Made by a program: the position numbers and the translations under genes
Shown: positions 39,270-52,561 of the stretch, in pieces
Layout: each line of letters begins with the position of its first letter
Numbering within the stretch: the first letter of the stretch is position 1
Notes under the pieces: generated by a model
Databases searched by the model: none
The model's input: only the letters and a program-made list of their open reading frames with translations
What the model was told of the DNA's origin: nothing
Origin: Hydra vulgaris
Taxonomy: Eukaryota > Cnidaria > Hydrozoa > Anthoathecata > Hydridae
DNA: 64,000 nt
Assembly: GCF_038396675.1 (NCBI RefSeq)
Contig: NC_088934.1
Coordinates: 6,028,501 to 6,092,500, forward strand
Reading direction: 5' to 3'

Positions 39270-42200
39270 TTTTTAGATTAAAGTATTTTGTTTGAACCAG
39301 AATTATGCTTTTATTCTGCGTTTCTCGTCTCTTTGTTAATTCGTCAATGGAATGTGAGCACCATTGAAGAATGGAACATAAAAGTGTTGGAAAAAAACAC
39401 TACTGATTTATATTCTGAAGAAAATATTTTACAACTTCTTTTTGAAGATCAAGAAGAGCAAAATATTCTAGCGTGGAAAGACGTTTTACAACAGTTTAAA
39501 GAAAATTCTAAAAATATGTCATTTCAAACTTTGATTGATTTGTGTCATTGTTTTGCTTATGAAAATACTTTTGATCGTATTAATATTAAAATTTTCGCCG
39601 TTAATAAAAGTAACACCAAAATGCAATTGTTGCATTCTAAGTTAAAATCACAATATAAAAGTTCTCTTGCAGAATTATTAAAAGTAGTTTACGAAAGCGC
39701 AAACATTACCAAAGACGATCAAGATTCTCAAAGAGTTTTTATTAATGATGAAGAAAGAAATAAAGCCAATCAACGGAAAAAAACAATCAACACGATAAAA
39801 ATTTGTAATTTTCAAAAAAACAATTCTTTTCACGCTATAAGCATGTTGAATGAAAAATTTTCTACAAAGTATTTTTGTTCTAACAACTCGCGTGTTTTGT
39901 TTCAATGTTCAGATTGTGGACAAAAATTTACTACAGAGAAACATAAATGCGATGGTTATTATAAACCGGAAAAATTTACATACGGTGATTGCATTACTCA
40001 CTATCGACCACAAAATTCGTTCATGTGTACAAGTAGAAACTTGTTTCCTTTTTTAATGACATTTGATTGTGAAACGAGTATTACAAAGTCAGAAGAAAAT
40101 GCTACTTCCAAAGTCAAACCTTTATCTGAGTTGAATTATTATTGTCATTCCATTGTCATTCAATGCATTCATGAAAAATTAGCAAGAGAATGTTTTGGTT
40201 TGGATGAACAAGGACAAGTCATTACTCAATGGATTTTTTATTATGAAAATACGGTTGAAAGTTTAGAAAGAAACCCTTTAACCTGTCTACCTGACTATTT
40301 TCAACCAGGAGTTTCTTTACTTCACAAGACACACAGACGTATCTTGTGGGAAAAGTTAAATTGTGAAAATAATGAAAAATTAAAAATGGAATTGAGAGTT
40401 TACGATATAATTGCTTTAGCAGATACTTTGGTTCGATTTACTTATAAAATATGTTTACCGCGTTTTGAAATTTTAAATATATCAAGTGAAGAAAGAGATT
40501 TAATATGGCAAGAAGAAAATCCTTTATGTTCTATTTGTAGAACTCCCGTAGATAAAATACGTCAATCTGATGTTTATAAAAATAAATTTTCTCACATGAC
40601 TCCTCAAGAAATTGAAAGATTAAATCATAACGAATTTCGCATTTATAACGACAAACGAATTCAAGTTGTGAACATGGTGTTTCAAAGAGTAGGACTTTAG
40701 AATTGTTCATGTTACCTTGTCACGTTCAAAATTATTTAATCGACAACGATGCTGAAAAAATAAAACAAGATTTATTTCGAGTCTCCACTTTGTATTACAT
40801 TTGTTGTAGATGGTGGGAAAAATTTCAATATCTACCTGCCACTAACGATTTATTGAGTGATTATGTGAGAATCACCACTGGTGAACTTGTAGATTATATG
40901 AAACAATTGTCTTTGCTTATCATGACCGAACACCAATTTGAAAACTATTTTAATCAAGAAGATATAGAGTTGTTAGAAGTACCTACTTTTTAATCAAAAT
41001 CTTTCGTAAATGCATTAACGAAAGTGGTGATCAATATACAGATAACCTTCATTTTTTGTTTCTAATGAGAAAATTTAAGCAACCCGTCTCAGGACAAGTG
41101 TATGGATTAGCTCACGATTATTGCAACAAAAATTTAGGTAGATATAGTCTGCATTTGTCTTGTCCTATTTTTGCTCACAATGCTTCTTTTGATAATCGCA
41201 TTATGATTGTTGAAGGTTTAAAAAAAATATTGGATATTCCGTTATACGGTCATTTGGCAGACACTGAAACTACACCTTTTAACGCTTTTATAAAATATAG
41301 CAACATGGAAGATGTTTTTGTTATATCTAAAAATGTGAGCAAAGTCAATATTATCTGCATCGGTAAACATATTAAAATTGTAGATAGTTTGAAAATATTA
41401 AACTGTTCTTTAGAACAAGCCAGTAGTATGTTGTCACGAAAAGCTCAAAATCAAATTGTCAACTCCATGTTGCATTATTTACGACCTTTTCATCCCGAAG
41501 TAAATGATTTAACCGACAATCCAGAGTTTAAAAACTGTTTTATTAAAAAAACGTTATTTCCTTACTCGCAAATAACAGACGAACTCTTAAACATTGAATA
41601 TAAAACATTTCCACCTATTGAATTATTTGCTCAAAACGATTTAATGAAGTCTAAAAACTTACAAGAAGAAATTAAAAAATTGAAAGAAGCTTATGAAGGT
41701 GTTCAAAAATTGTGGAACTTTTTAAATTTAAAATCATTAAAATCCTTATTGCATATCTATACTGTGCTCGATACGGTCGTATTAGGTTCTGTTATGATTG
41801 ACTTTGACGAAAGAACTTTTGAATTTACAAAATTTCATATTTTAAATCATGTATGCATTTTTAGTTTTACCAGCAAATTAAATTCTACAATCAGTTCAAT
41901 TCCAATCCAATATCCTGCGACCAACGAACATCAAAAAATGATTGAAAAGAGTATTCGAGGCGGTATGTTCACTAACGGTACGCAAAAATTCGCCATTGAT
42001 ACAGATTACTTTGAACCTAAAACAAAAGAACTCAAATTAAACAGCGAATTAAGAGGATGTTTAATTTTTATGGACGAAAATGGCAATACGGAGGAGCTCA
42101 ATTAAAACCTTTACCTTTTCACATGAAATATTCTTTTGATTTGGAATGTACCACTTTAGACGATGTGATTCAAAAATATCATCGCGTTAATTTATACGGT

Positions 42201-43964
42201 TTCTCAACTAGTGCTTTAGTCTATTGTCAAATTACTATGAAACCAGAGTATCAAGATCAAGTAGGAGGTTTTTCACCCATGGTAGAAAAAGAAATTATAT
42301 CCTTTCGAGATTATTCTCCCACTGAAATTGTATCCAAACGTTATCTCAAAAACAATGGAATCTACGGTATAGAAAAAGACAAAACTATTAAATTGGTCAT
42401 GAAATTAAGTTCGCATGAAACTTGTGAATTTTTAGACACTTTAATATGGTTGACTACGTGCTGTGGATGTGTTGTTGAAAAAATTTACAAAGTGCTTCCT
42501 CTATGGCGTTATCCTTTAGCTCAAAAAATGGTTAAAAGAAATATGGAAAAAAGAAAAGAAGCTATTAAAAAGGGTGACAAGGTAGTGGATGCTTCTTGCA
42601 AATTGCAAATTAACGGTCATTACGGAACCTTGAGTCAACAAATTGCACAAAAACTAAATACTACTTTTATTAACCACGAAGAAAAAGCATTTCAAAATAG
42701 TATTGAAAATTTTCAAAACATTCGTCGTGTCTTAATTCAAGAAGGTCAAACAGATGAAAATATTAAAATGTTATTCCCTTTTCATTTTCAAAATTTATTA
42801 TATAACGGATCCCTATTTATTGGTGTTGAACCTGAAAGATATAAATTGGACGTTTTTGAAAAAAAAGTATGTTTAGATGAATACGAGACGAGTGGTTTTA
42901 GTTATAATGACTATTTTAAAGAAACTTTGTTTGGTTTGATGACTGATGTTAAAACTAAAAGTATTTTATTTCACGATCAAGACAATCATCATGAAATGAA
43001 AGACGCCTTTGAACTTTTAGAATCAAAAGATCATAAAAATGCTCTCATTTTAACAACCTCTGAAAAATGCAAACTCGTTAGCACCTCTTTACGTATTGTA
43101 GTTTCACAAATTTTATCTTATGCCAAACTCAACGTATGACGTTTTAGTTGGGAATTGGGACAAGTATTAAGAAATCATGGAGCTGAAAAACATTTGGTAG
43201 TAACAGATACTGATTCTGGTTGTTTTTTCATTACGCAAAAGAAACTCAAAATGCTTTCTACAACGTTTTGCGAAAAGGTAGAAGAATGGATTTATTTTTC
43301 AAACTTTGGCAATCGTTGGATGGATTATTCCAATTATAAAATGACTCATCCTTTTTATTCCACTCTATACGCCAAAGAAACGGATCATTTTCAAAACGAA
43401 ATACCTCCTCCCTATTACATTGCTCAAGCTTTTGCTATGGGACCTAAATGTTATAGTGTTCACAGCGTCAACGCAGATGAAGAAAAAGAAAATTATTACA
43501 AAAATAGAGCTAAAGGAGTACCCAATTATAAACTCTTATTTTCAAATTATGTTTACGGCTTTGATACCTTTGCTGCAAAAAGATTGTGTAGACCTCTTCC
43601 TTTTCCAGTGGTAAAAGAAAATCAACCTATCGAACAAAATAGAATGAGTGTCAATTACAAACAAGTTAAAATAAAAACGCACACTATTGATTTTTTAAAA
43701 AAATTTACACAAAAAAATTATGTTTTTGATGACGGAGTCATGACTGAAATTCGAGATCATTATCTTATGGAACCGATACGAGAAGCCAATTTAAAAGTTT
43801 TACCTGATATGGAAAAATTTTGTAGCGATGAACACATTCAAAATTTATTTCAAATTGAAAAAAATATTATAAAAGAATCAGAGCGTTATCATACAATGGC
43901 GATATTTAATCGAAAAGTTTTGATACCTTTATTATACGATATGAAAAAGAATATAAATTTGTAA
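39270..43964 (+). pseudogene. polB: Family B DNA polymerase, protein-primed type, broken
   Basis: Five collinear pieces span 39288-43964. Exo I FDCET lies near 40065, Exo II FAHNASFDN near 41170, Exo III YTVLDTV near 41760, the motif A region around 42060-42110 at a frame break, motif B LQINGHYGTLSQQ near 42600 and motif C TDTDSGCF near 43200. Spacing and motif style are those of Polinton/adenovirus-type pPolB. Lesions: no ATG at the start, frameshifts near 40698, 40990 and 42080, and an in-frame TGA at 43137. A finger-like CSDCGQKFTTEKHKC lies near 39905. Inactive as read. Confidence 0.9.
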
Positions 43965-43987
43965 AATTTTTTTTGTAAATAAAAAAA

Positions 43988-44335
43988 ATGGAGTTTTGTT
44001 TTTTTGATCAAAAATTAACAACCCTACAACTCGAAAACAAGTTGAAAGAAGTTGGCTTAAAAAATTTTTATTTAGTAGAAAATACAGAAAACGAAGTTTA
44101 ATATTATCACGACAAAAAAGGATTTTTTACTTCTCGTTTAATTCTAATCACTCTAAACGGACGCGAGTTAATCCCTGAAGCATTTTTAAGTTGTTGTACA
44201 GAATGTTTACTTGAATATTAGAGTTTTGTATGTCATTTAGGCTGTTATGAAGAAGATTGTGAGCATTGTGAAGATTTTAATAGAATACATAATTGTTCTT
44301 GTCTTTTAGAGAAAAAAAAACGAATCATAACTTAA
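43988..44335 (+). pseudogene. Small Cys-rich viral protein with two internal stops
   Basis: A 115-codon frame with TAA at 44099 and TAG at 44219. Text includes LENKLKEVGLKNFYLVENTE, then CCTECLLEY and CHLGCYEEDCEHCED. The start KEVGLKNFYL resembles the EKGFHDFYLKG segment near the start of the packaging ATPase, hinting at a duplicated N-terminal module. Starts with GTAAATAAAAAAAATG. Confidence 0.5.
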
Positions 44336-44615
44336 TAGAGGACACTATATTACTAACAGAATTAGCAAGACGATTGGCGATCAATTGGAAACCTTGTGGA
44401 AGATATTTAAAACCCCGAGAAACCCCGAGAAACCCCGAACCCTAACCCTGACCCTAACCCTAACCCTGACCTATTATAATATAAATATGGATGAAAAAAG
44501 TTTTCAAATGTTAAAAATATGGAATCGTAACGGGACAAAAGAACAATTACTTTACGTATTGGATAATATACCAAGAATGGACATTAAAAAAATTATTTTA
44601 GACCGTTTTTTGTAA
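44336..44615 (+). pseudogene. Death-domain-like gene split by telomeric repeats
   Basis: Upstream of 44410 one frame reads LLTELARRLAINWKPCGRYL, like death-domain helices 1-2 with the conserved Trp. After the repeat tract, another frame (from ATG 44487) reads SFQMLKIWNRNGTKEQLLYV, then MDIKKIILDRF, like helices 4-6. No start ATG was found for the first part. The halves are in different frames and flank 60 bp of telomere-like repeat, so the domain is interrupted. Domain assignment is by pattern only. Confidence 0.5.
44411..44470. repeat. Interstitial telomere-like repeats (CCCTAA/CCCTGA)
   Basis: Three aaccccgaga units pass into about six CCCTAA or CCCTGA units. This is the C-rich strand of TTAGGG-type telomeric DNA, embedded within viral coding sequence. 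Confidence 0.85.
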
Positions 44616-44678
44616 ATTTTTTTTGTAAAAAAAAAGAAATAAATTAAAAAAATTGTTTTTTTTTTAATAATATAAAAA

Positions 44679-45941
44679 ATGGAAGAAAAAGAAGAAAAAC
44701 CTCTTGAACAAAAACTCGAAACTGTAGAACAACCTGCAGAGATACCGTTAGAATAAAAAGATGGTAGATCTATCACCGAAATATTAAACGAAAAAGGTTT
44801 TCATGATTTTTATTTAAAAGGAACGTCAAAAGAAACTGAACTCAAAGACGAAGAAACCCATTCACAAGTTAAATTTAATATTTTTAAACCTACTCAAGAT
44901 GTCTATCCTGAAAATACAATTATTACAGGTCCTACAAACAGTGGAAAATCAACTATGGCTAGAGATTTATTACATTGTGGAAAATTTCCTGATGCTGAAA
45001 TGTTATTTGTGTTACAAATGAGAGAACCTTGCGAATGTCAACACAAAACATGGAAAAAAATTATCGAATCTTCTAAAAATAATTTAGAAGCGTATCATAT
45101 TATAACAGTTACCAGTCCAGAAAATTTAGACTCAGTAATACAGAGAGCCATTGGTTTTTCCAAAGATAAATACGGTATTCAAAATAGTGATCACCGTTTA
45201 TTAAAAACAATACTTTTATTTGATGATATTAGCGCTTTTTGTTTAAAAAGTCAACAATACACGAGCGCGTGTTCTAGCGGATCTCATCACGGAGTAGGTA
45301 CTATTACCATTTTTCATTCCGTACCTTCTAAAGCCAGTCAATGTTGGAACAATTTAGTGTCTCATTACAAATGTATCATTTCTTTTGATAACAACAGCGA
45401 AATTGAAAAAATATTTAAAAACGATTTTCCTTCAACCGGCAAAATGCATCATCGCGTTATCAGCGATTTGTTAAATAAAGAAGCTTCTAATCAACACGGA
45501 CATTTGGCTTTATTTAAAAGAAACTCTTCTGTTGCACGCTTAAGAACTCAGATTACGAGTAAAGAACAAAAAGTATTTATTCCAGTAGACGCTCAAGGTA
45601 AATTGGACTTTGATTATAAAGACATGAGCGTGAACAAAAAAATTGTTAGTTTTCAATCTTTTCCCTACGTAAAAGCGCCTAATCTAAAAAATCATTATTA
45701 TCTCAAATCACATCACAACAACTATAATCAAGAGAAGGAGAATAAACCCCGCGAAGAAGATAAAATTGATATAAATAAGGAAAAAGAAAATCCGATAAAA
45801 AAAAGAAAATGGAGTGAAAGCGAAAAAGCAACACAGCTACTCGAAGAAATTAAAAGACAAAAACGATATAGATTGTGCGAATCTTCAGACGAATCTACAG
45901 ACGAATCTTCAGACGGTGGACCCGGTTCTGATTTTGAATGA
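44679..45941 (+). pseudogene. FtsK/A32-like genome-packaging ATPase, internal TAA
   Basis: A 421-codon frame with TAA at 44754. Walker A GPTNSGKST lies at about residues 84-92 and Walker B ILLFDDISAF near 180, followed by an SHHGVGTITIFHSVP sensor-like segment: the pattern of poxvirus A32/Polinton packaging ATPases, which drive DNA into capsids. The C-terminus is long and charged, ending in an acidic Ser/Asp tail. A single C-to-T change (CAA to TAA) near the N-terminus could explain the stop; a product from a downstream ATG would still lack residues before the P-loop. Confidence 0.85.
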
Positions 45942-46559
45942 TTGGGAAAGCGAAGAATTTTTACGAATTTTACAAAACGATTACGAATTATGCAATCCTT
46001 CCAACAAAGCGAGTAAACGTCAAGCCATGAGACAAAAGTTGGCTGTTCGAGGACAAATTTTATTCCCAAAATGGATAGAAGAAAAGACATTGACGAAAAC
46101 GAAATTAAAATATGGATGAAAGAAATTTTGACGCGTTTTAATGCTGTAAAAATGTTAAAATACGAACTTTTATCGGATCACGAACGACAACAAATAAAAA
46201 ACGCTTTTCAAGAATACGTTTGTATAGAAATTAAATTTTTTGTCAAAGAATATTTGTATCCGTATCCAAAATTTAACGAAAACGGAAAAGTCATCATGAA
46301 AAAAGAAAAAATGAAAGATAAAAATCAAGATATATCAGACTTTGTTTATCACAATTACGACGTTTTAAAAGAATATTTCAACTCTACTCGTTTTAAACTT
46401 TATCACGAAATTATAAATTATTACGCTAATAAATTAATCTCATTCGACACTATACAACCTACAAAAACTGTAATCGATTTATTAAAAAAACAGTTTGACG
46501 TTGATTATTGTCAAAAAGAATTGTATTTTCAAAATAATTTGTATTTTTATGAAACATGA
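45880..46559 (+). pseudogene. Unknown viral protein, frameshifted
   Basis: Begins in a frame overlapping the ATPase tail (VDPVLILNDWESEEFLRILQ, then KASKRQAMRQKLAVRG) and continues from about 46085 in the frame of 46071-46559 (IWMKEILTRFNAVKMLKYEL, a long helical protein). The two parts share sequence near 46080, suggesting one gene with an indel. The start is unclear. Its TGA overlaps the next ATG (ATGA). Confidence 0.5.
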
Positions 46560-49500
46560 ATAGATATAGACCTTATCACGAGTCTCCTTTATTAACTTTA
46601 CGTAAGGTATTAGTCAAAAATGCCTACAACATGGACGTTTTTAACAAAAAATTATTACAAATCGACGAACAAGAAAACGAACAAGGTAACCTAGAATCTG
46701 GAGAAACAAACAAATCAAATGTGTCTGAGCTTATCTAGAGATACGATTTACCTTCTTCTCTCAATTATGCTGATCCCATCAATCTCGAAAATCAAATTGC
46801 TGGTGAAGTGAGCTTTCAACAAAATTTAAATGCTTTGTTACCTCTAGACACTATGCTCGATAGTGATATAGCTACAAGTTTAATCAGCAAACAAGAAAAA
46901 TGGAAAACTTATCTCAACGTAGGAGGAGATGCTTACGCTTTTAAATCCATTTTAAATCTGAATAAACAAAGCGAATTCAACGATCAAATTGATCAAAGAA
47001 ACATTAGCAAATCTTTAAGAATGATGAGAAATTTAAAAAGATTTCCTATTGAAGACAACTCTCTTACTACTACACCACCCACCTCTATTCAATCTACATT
47101 AAACACACTACCGCGTTCTACTACTTTAAACACTATTCCATCGGCTAATAAAAAAATTTACACTTTGACACCTCTTAATAAATTTTTAATTTTTCACGAA
47201 ACAGCCAATGCGAGTGAAATTCTAGAACAGCTTTATCGAAACGAATCTGTAAAAAAAATTCCCAACTTGCCTAAACAGCTGGTGGACATGTGTAAAAATC
47301 AAGTCAGTTATCGTTTTGGATCACATCAAATTTCTTTACGCGTTTACAAACCGAGAAACGAAAAAGCCACTTTAAGCAATTTAAAAATTTATATTTTATA
47401 TCTAGCCAACGTCGTAGATGTAGAAGAATCTATAGCTAGTATTATTAACAATGTCAGCAACTTTGCCTTTGAAAAAATAAACGATCCAAAACAATATTCC
47501 TATTATGCTAACGAATTTTTAACTCTACTCACTTCTTCTCATTCTGTAACAAACATGAGAATAGTAGCCGATTATTACCAAATAAGACAACTCACTTTTG
47601 ACAAATTATGGAGTTTTATTAGAAAATACAACATACCCTTTCGAAACGAAACTAAATTAACCTCCGAAGGTGTATATGCTAGTGCTCTAGCTCGAGATCC
47701 TTACACTGTTATGACTTTTAGTTTTATAGAAAGCGAATCTCTCAGCGATAAAAAATTTGGTGGAAGTAGAGCTTTTGAAATATTAACACAAACAAAAGAC
47801 ATTATTCAACGAAGATGTATACAATATGGCGAAATGTTTCGAGGTGATAAATTTGAAATATTGAGAGAATACATTCAAGTCAATATTTATTTTCTACCTA
47901 ATAAAGATATGTTTGTTCGAATGTTAAACAACTATAACGAAAACGCGTTAGTCAGCAGACCCATCGGAGAAACGATGGTCTATTTAACGTTCAAAACTTT
48001 TTTCAACACTGTGCCTTCTTTACCTTTTAGAGATGTAACAGATGTGGCCCTATTAAAAGAAGAAGTAGAACAAACTTGTGCTAAAGGAGGTATGTTAAGA
48101 TTATTGCAACATATTAAATCCAATTCAAATCAATTTTACAGTACAGAAAATACAATCAAAGAAAAAAGTTTACTCGAAATGTTGATGATAATGGGTGCAA
48201 TGTATAATTCTCAACTTGGTCGTTTAAATTCGCTTTTAATATCTTATAAAAAATGTTTTGAAATGGATTCTAATAATATTGTAAATTTTGCCAACGCTTT
48301 AAAACATGTTACCCATTTTAAAAAAAGAAATTTATTCACTCATCCTTTAACAAAGTCTTCTTTATTAGAAATTCCTACACCCAAAAAAGAACCACGAACA
48401 CGAGCATCCGATCCTTATTTAGGTCCGATAGAAACTAAAAAAGAAGAAGAACCTGTTGAAACAACTGCATCTACTGAACCTGAAACTGATCCCACATTAT
48501 TAGGAGCTACTGCTTTACCTGAAACAACTGAAACTGAACCAACAGCTGCTAGTGCTAGTACTGAAACTCCAATGTTAACTAGAAGTGGTCGTTTAGGATT
48601 AAGAGCAAAAAAACCAACTACTAGATGGTCATCTACAAATATAGAAGAAAGAAAAAGAAAAGCTCCGATAACAAAATATTCCGACTTTAAAAAAAAAATG
48701 GACAATGTCTTGAGAGATGCTATTGACAACCTTGTAGAAGATCAACTAACCAAATTATCGAGTCGTTTGTTTGCTTTGACCGACGTACCCAAAATTAAAA
48801 AAGTTTTATTACAATTGGACACTTTAAAAAAAAATCCAACCGATTTGAAGTTTTATGATCAACTCAAAGCGCTTTTAGAAAATTCCATCTATGCCAAATG
48901 GAACGGTCTCATCACCGCATGGTCAGACGTTACTTTGCTTTTTAAAAAAACAACAGATATCAACGTTAAAAAACAAGCCCCTCGGAAACCTTATGTTTAC
49001 GAAACACATCAATATTCGTACGATAGACCTCGACAATATTTTCAAGCTGATTTGGCCGACATGAACAGTTTTAATTTAAATTTTGCTCCTCATCGACCCG
49101 AATTTTGTTTAGTTGTGGTTGATGGAGTATCTAAAAAAGTGTATTTGAGAGTCACTAGTAAAAAAACAGCCGACAAAGTGCTGAGCAGTTTTAAACATAT
49201 TTTTGAAGACATTAAAAGAGACGATAAAACTTTTATCTACTTGCAAACGACGCCAAAGGTAAAGCTCTTCGTTTAGTCGATCAATACCGAGACGGCAAAA
49301 GACGAGAACATCATTTTTCTTCCAACATGTTACATCGAGTAGAAAAAGAATACAAAAACGAAAAATTAAAAATATACAAACCTCTCTCCGTTGGAACCGA
49401 ATGTTATTTGAAAAAGTATAAAATAGATCCCAAAGACACTTTTAGCAAATCGACTACTCGCGATCAACCCTATTGGGACACTACCAAAAAAGTAATTATT

Positions 49501-49752
49501 ATCAAAGTCTCTTAGCGCTCTAACCCTTCAGTAGGAGGTTATTTACCCGTTTATATTTATAAAGTGGGAGTAGTAGGCGATTTAAATACGACTTTTAAAG
49601 TAAAACGAGAAGATTTGTTACCTATTAACGAAGAAGACAAAGACATTTATTATAAAAACTTTAACGAATATGTTACCACTTTTTTAAAACCTTTGAAGAA
49701 AAGAGTGCAAGAAAAAAAGAAAAAAAGAAAAAATGAACAATTTGACGTTTGA
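46556..49752 (+). pseudogene. Large protein with C-terminal integrase-like domain, broken
   Basis: The frame 46556-49276 has one TAG at 46736. About 590 helical residues of unknown type lead to a Thr/Glu/Pro-rich linker (48390-48560), a basic segment (TRSGRLGLRAKK) and an integrase-like core: YFQADLADMNSF near 49040 and FCLVVVDGVSKKVYLRV, typical of Polinton integrases. A frameshift near 49250 follows, then HHFSSNMLHRVEKEYKNE and, after a TAG at 49513, an SH3-like VYIYKVGVVGDLNTTFKV ending at 49752. The second Asp and final Glu are not convincingly placed. A fusion of this length is unusual; it may be two genes merged. Confidence 0.6.
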
Positions 49753-52539
49753 CGATGTTTTAGATGTAAATAATATGATTGTAGCATGTATTATTTTAGC
49801 GAAATTAAAAATAAAAATGAAGCTAGCGTGCATTATAATGTCTTGAACGATTTTAGTTTACCCTTGACTCCTAACGATATTGACAAACCCACATTTAAAA
49901 ATAACACCATTTTACATTTAGCCAGTATGGACGTACCTACCAATTTAACTCAAGTAGATGAAAACCTATCCTTCTTAGAAAACAATTACGGATTAAGAAT
50001 GGAATCCAAACCTGCTATAAAAAAAATGTTATCAGATATTCAAAGCGATATGATTAGCAATCCTACAAGACACATAAAATATTTTTATCTTGTTACTTAA
50101 ATTGTTGTCTTGTACACCAATCATATACCCTTACCAGGTGACACGTTTCCTTGCTATGACATATTAGATATGGAAAACATGAACGCCGATCATTTGAGTT
50201 ATATGTGGACCTTTAATGCGTCAGGTGGAGGTAAACTCTTTGGCGTTATGTCACCCACCGCCTATCAAGATGATTTTTTTGTTAGAAACTTGGAACTTTA
50301 TAATTCTAAATTAGATAGAGTTTTATATTTTTCAGACTTTTTTTCAAGTTATTATAACAAAGATGGTAAAATTTCATCAACAAAATATTTTAATCTAAAA
50401 TATTTATTTGATCCTTCGACTGAGCTTCGATACAAAACGGCTGTAATCGATTTACCCATGATAAAGTTTTGTTTACATAACAACAACAATGTTCAACAAA
50501 ATTTATTTAACGTTAATACTTCCCCATTTAGTAATAGAATCAATTATAATTTATTATGGTATTATAAAAAAAGAAACGAATACGCAAGAAATCCTTCTTT
50601 TTTACAACCTATTCGATCTACCTTAAGCGTGATCTCGCCTTTACAAGAAAGAGGTTTATCTTATTTCGGGTTTTTTTCAAATAGAACAAGTGATAGTAAG
50701 TACGTTCTAGAAGATTTTACAAAATTATTACAATTTTATTATATTACTACTAATTCTCTATACGACAACATATTCAATTTATCATTAAATACTCACACTA
50801 GTAAAAATTATTTAATTTATGCAAAACATCCGCTTTTAACCGCCGCACAAATAGCAGCTATTTCACCCGAAAGACAAACTATTCTAAACGGTATAGAAGA
50901 AACCTTTGTTCGACCTTTTATTCATATTATGCTCTCACCCAATTATAAAAATCCGTCTTTAACTGGAACAAATTTAACCGCCGACAATAATATTCTTAGT
51001 TTTGATCTAGATGTGTATGTTAATAACTTTTTACCTATTGCAGAAAGTACAAAATCAAAAATGAAACACATTGTACCGTGGCAAATTGCTTTCTTTTTAA
51101 TAAAAATAATAACCAACACCAACACAATACCCTTTGAAGGCAACCTATACAACGTAGAAACTAATCTTAACGATTTCAACACACCTTATAATGTCAACCT
51201 TCGTATTCAATCTTTATGGAAAATTCGGAACGATTATGTCGACACTAAAAACCCACTTTATCCTGGAGTTTATACCAATGAAAAAATAGTACTACCACAA
51301 TTTGTAGATATTATCAAAGCTGCTTTTACAACTGCTTTTCCAACTGGATTTGGTACAAAACTTATCTATGTTACAGCAGCTGATTTAGGCGTAGAACCTA
51401 CAGAATTATTAACAAGTTTTTATCAAATTTATTTTCCTCTCACATCCAAAAGAAAATATTATCTTTATACTTTAAAAAATATACCGTTAGCTTCTTTACC
51501 TTTACCTTTTTTTAACGTAGATCAAGTCATATGGCCTGAAAGAGAATTAAAAATGATGGATGTTTTTACCGAAAGTTTAAACATGACAAACAATTTACTC
51601 AATCTCAATTTAAATAACTTGACTTTTGACGATCATACTTATGCAGGGTCCGATTTTAACATGTTTAGTAAATATCTTACAAATAAAGCAAAGGGTGTGC
51701 CTTCATGCATTCCTGATCCTATAGACGGAACTTCAAATTATTATACTTTTTTTTTCTTTACCATCCTTCCAAAGAAAATTATTATCACCCATTAAATTGA
51801 GCACATTACTTATGAAAAGTAACGCCTATTTTGAAATGAAAAGTAACTCCTATTCTGATTATGATACCAGTTACACAAGGAATAATGTTCCTATTAGTAC
51901 TCCCGAAATGAAAGGCACTCCCTTTCAAGTATTACCTTCAAACTTACCTAATGACATTTATAAAATATGGACATCCGATAGCTCTTTAATCGCTAAATAT
52001 AGCGCAGAAACTTTATTGAAGTTTTAATATATTGCGAACAAAGCAAACCTATTTTTTCAAATACCATCAAAGTACCTCTTGTCACAACAAGTACTTTAGA
52101 AAGAGCTACCACACCGAGTCATAAAACATGGTTAAATAGTGTCAAAGCTATATTAACAGGAAATAATCTAACAGAATTGGTATTTTATTGCACTTCTCTT
52201 AATGGTCAATTCATTTATCAAAAAAAGAGCGATGTTACGATTATACAAACTTGGACAGACAGTTTACCTTTAAAAAATATCATTTTAAAAATGTATCAAC
52301 CTGTTGGAAACAATCCTATACCTTATACTTTACTTTTACAAAGAGATCAATACAGTTTAACTCAACAAATCAATCCCTTTGTTATGCAAGTGGATCAAAA
52401 TATGACCAACGCCATGTCGCTAGATTTTAAAATTCAAAAAAAAAGACTCGCTTTCTTAAGATGTGCTCTAGTTCAAATTAGTAATTTTAATAACACTGTT
52501 TCCAACTTTCCTTCAACTACGGTCGCTTACATTTTTTAA
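49733..52539 (+). pseudogene. Large probable structural protein, multiply broken
   Basis: Starts at ATG 49733 overlapping the integrase end, shifts to the 49786 frame, passes TAA at 50098, and is open to 51795. It shifts at a T-run near 51750 to 51797-52027 and again near 52020 to the frame ending at 52539. Total length would be about 900 residues, rich in Asn, Tyr, Phe and beta-type text (MDVPTNLTQVDENLSF, LPNDIYKIWTSD, PVGNNPIPYTLLLQRDQYSL). Position between integrase and capsid genes and the composition suggest a virion protein, perhaps penton-like or a large minor capsid protein. No homologue recognised. Confidence 0.5.
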
Positions 52540-52561
52540 TTTTTTGATAAAAATTTGATAA

